Source: Flavobacteriales bacterium (lineage in GTDB: Bacteria > Bacteroidota > Bacteroidia > Flavobacteriales_G > Salibacteraceae). From it: 5,848 bases of DNA. Below are positions 4,767 through 5,848 of the stretch, piece by piece. The DNA lies in contig DNTB01000057.1 of assembly GCA_003499525.1 (NCBI GenBank), positions 1-5,848 of the forward strand, read 5' to 3'. The translations under genes were made by a program, and so were the position numbers. A model generated the notes under the pieces. That model saw only the letters and a list, made by a program, of their open reading frames with translations, made no database searches and was not told the origin of the DNA. Each line of letters opens with the position of its first letter. Position 1 is the stretch's first letter.

Positions 4767-4895
4767 TTATCTGAGCTTACCGGACTTTGGTATCGCTAGA
4801 ATGAACGATTGATATTCTCCGATCACCGGCTTTTTTTCAAGTAAAGAAGGCATCTTTTTAATTTTCGAAACAAGTACTTCTATCTGATTTAACAT
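4767..4895 (-). CDS. 42-residue hypothetical peptide, translationally coupled
   Basis: Starts at ATG 4893-4895, one base after the stop of the 80 aa gene (TAG-C-ATG), and ends at TAA 4767-4769. An excellent Shine-Dalgarno-like AAGGAGGGAG (4907-4916) lies 11 nt upstream, inside the end of the preceding gene. The product (MLNQIEVLVSKIKKMPSLLE, then KKPVIGEYQSFILAIPKSGK and LR) has a basic amphipathic N-terminal helix and no signal peptide. I do not recognise it. The tight spacing and strong ribosome-binding site support translation coupled to the upstream gene. It may instead be the shortened remnant of a longer protein, because the sequence stops abruptly after a strand-like FILAIPKSGKLR. Confidence 0.5.
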   Translation of the reverse strand: MLNQIEVLVSKIKKMPSLLEKKPVIGEYQSFILAIPKSGKLR

Positions 4896-4896
4896 G

Positions 4897-5139
4897 CTAT
4901 GTGGTGCTCCCTCCTTCATTTTCCCATGTCGTTGATTTCTCATTTTTGGTGATTAATTCCCGATCCTCTACCAGCTCCCGTTCATAATATACGAACTCTC
5001 GGGCCTCAGGATTATCCAGTACCTTGCAGTAATATACCTGATCTATGTATCGCCTGATTTTCAGTTTTAAGGTGGGATTGACTTTTGCGCACACCACGTC
5101 TCCTGCCATGTACTTATTTTGAACAAATTGTTTACTCAT
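4897..5139 (-). CDS. Conserved-looking hypothetical protein, 80 aa
   Basis: The preferred start is ATG 5137-5139; a TTG at 5164-5166 would add nine residues of poor quality. The 80-residue product begins MSKQFVQNKYMAGDVVCAKV, continues with NPTLKLKIRRYIDQVYYCKV, then YYERELVEDRELI, and ends in a polar tail. The first 55 residues look like a compact beta-barrel (GDVV-x-AK, a basic strand, YYCKV, then FVYYEREL), with Cys17 and Cys38. It resembles small uncharacterised Bacteroidota proteins that read as regulatory or nucleic-acid-binding barrels, but I cannot name a family. It is the first gene of a three-gene reverse-strand cluster; the 42 aa gene follows after one base. Confidence 0.65.
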   Translation of the reverse strand: MSKQFVQNKYMAGDVVCAKVNPTLKLKIRRYIDQVYYCKVLDNPEAREFVYYERELVEDRELITKNEKSTTWENEGGSTT

Positions 5140-5240
5140 GATTTCTGGTCTATCATTATGTTTCAAGTTGGGGCTTTTTCACTTTAAAGGTGTTGCATCC
5201 AAATTGACTATTATTACATATATGTCACTTGGACTAAGCC

Positions 5241-5265
5241 GGGTAGGCCATTATCCGCCTAACCC
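5241..5265. repeat. Hairpin between the transglutaminase remnant and the small-gene cluster
   Basis: GGGTAGGC (5241-5248) pairs with GCCT-A-ACCC (5257-5265), eight pairs with one bulged A, around an 8 nt loop. It could end transcription from the transglutaminase remnant, but no T-run follows on the reverse strand. Role uncertain. Confidence 0.4.
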
Positions 5266-5345
5266 ACCTCAATCGTCTCATCGTTGTAGGTGTACCATCT
5301 CTTAAATGCTACATTTTCCAATTTTAAGTCTTTTCTTCCTTTATT
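5259..5345 (-). other. Open frame remnant encoding KRWYTYNDETIEVG
   Basis: A 28-codon reverse-strand frame, with no ATG, directly follows the transglutaminase stop and ends at TAG (5259-5261). The peptide LENVAFKRWYTYNDETIEVG looks protein-like. A TTG at 5319-5321 preceded by AAAGGAAG could start a 20-residue peptide, or this is the tail of a lost gene. I would not call it a gene without conservation data. Confidence 0.2.
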
Positions 5346-5848
5346 CTATTTTTTCAATACTCAAACTAGTAGTCATGGTGCTGTTGGTATAACCTCGAAA
5401 AGAACCTGTTACCGGCATTGTATGCTGGTAGTATGCGCTTGAACAGATTGGAATGTGTGAGCCCCCGGCCATTCCTCCATGGCTGGGATCAAAACCCAAC
5501 CATCCTGCCCCGGGAATATAAGCCTCTATCCAGGCGTGAAGTTCGTGTGCAGTGCTCTCTGACCCTGTAAAATAATAGCCACTGACAAACCTTGCGGCAA
5601 TACCCAGGTTTCTGAGCAGTTGCATCTGCATCCACGAAAGATCACGACAAGAACCTCTTTTTTGATTAAAGGTCTGATCTGCTTCGTATGGGACCCCTTC
5701 AAGTCTAGATTCCCTGGTAAAGTCAGCGTGTATTTGCTCGGTCAGGGCATTGATGATGGCTTACCAGCTGATTATAAGGTGTAGTCCGTGGTTTAAATCT
5801 CAGGTAATGGGGGTCCAGAAGTACCTCATTAGAGAAGTCATACCTGGT
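5341..5848 (-). pseudogene. Transglutaminase-like cysteine protease, internally deleted, runs off the window
   Basis: The bacterial transglutaminase-like family usually has an N-terminal domain followed by a papain-like core. From 5848 to about 5764 the reverse strand encodes the start of the N-terminal domain (TRYDFSNEVLLDPHYLRFKP, then RTTPYNQLVS). From 5760 a different frame encodes the catalytic core: ALTEQIHADFTRESRLEGVP, GSCRDLSWMQMQLLRN, LGIAARFVSGYYF, ELHAWIEAYIPGAGWLGFDP and PVTGSFRGY, ending at TAA (5341-5343). The Cys (5647-5649), His (5536-5538) and Asp (5488-5490) codons of the triad are intact. The ~100 residues that normally join the two parts are missing, and the frames do not match. 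The longest ATG-started frame (5341-5631) lacks the catalytic Cys. The gene therefore looks inactivated. In relatives such genes often sit beside alpha-E and ATP-grasp genes, which would lie beyond 5848. Confidence 0.8.

Overview
The window looks like a gene-poor accessory stretch of a Bacteroidota chromosome, most likely a Cytophagales-type marine or soil bacterium. I infer this from gene content (a DUF4112 protein, a short lipoprotein with a Bacteroidota-style lipobox, a single-domain response regulator, a CsbD-like small protein), from mostly weak Shine-Dalgarno sequences, and from a TAnnTTTG promoter box at 1129-1136. The taxonomic call is inference; there is no rRNA or other marker gene.

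Layout. Positions 1-780 hold no gene. They are packed with repeats: an octamer array (37-84), an imperfect ~190 bp duplication (copies 138-269 and 326-488), a heptamer array (257-319), a 14-mer array (355-396) and a second octamer array in opposite orientation (553-584). A 61-codon reverse-strand gene of unknown function (782-967) is divergent from a response-regulator receiver gene (1152-1490). The last receiver strand of that gene is out of frame and continues to 1540. Reverse-strand genes follow for a lipoprotein (1637-2089) and a DUF4112 membrane protein (2188-2664).

Positions 2800-3713 carry no convincing gene. They hold a 165 bp nested inverted repeat (2820-2984) and an overlapping ~740 bp stretch bounded by 13 bp inverted repeats (2974-2986 and 3701-3713) and full of hairpins. 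This is probably a non-autonomous or non-coding repetitive element and is the strongest candidate here for something undescribed. A haemolysin III/PAQR-like membrane protein (3852-4553, forward) then converges on, and overlaps by 7 bp, a reverse-strand cluster of three small proteins: 80 aa (4897-5139), 42 aa (4767-4895) and a 61 aa CsbD-like protein (4547-4732). The window ends in a broken transglutaminase-like gene (5341-5848, reverse, running off the edge). It keeps Cys-His-Asp but has lost roughly 100 residues between its N-terminal domain and its catalytic core.

The genes do not form one pathway. The recurring theme is repeat-driven remodelling and decay: two damaged genes, several repeat arrays and one structured non-coding element in under 6 kb. 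The small-protein cluster and the HlyIII-like protein are the intact parts; a link to envelope or stress physiology is only an inference from the CsbD resemblance.
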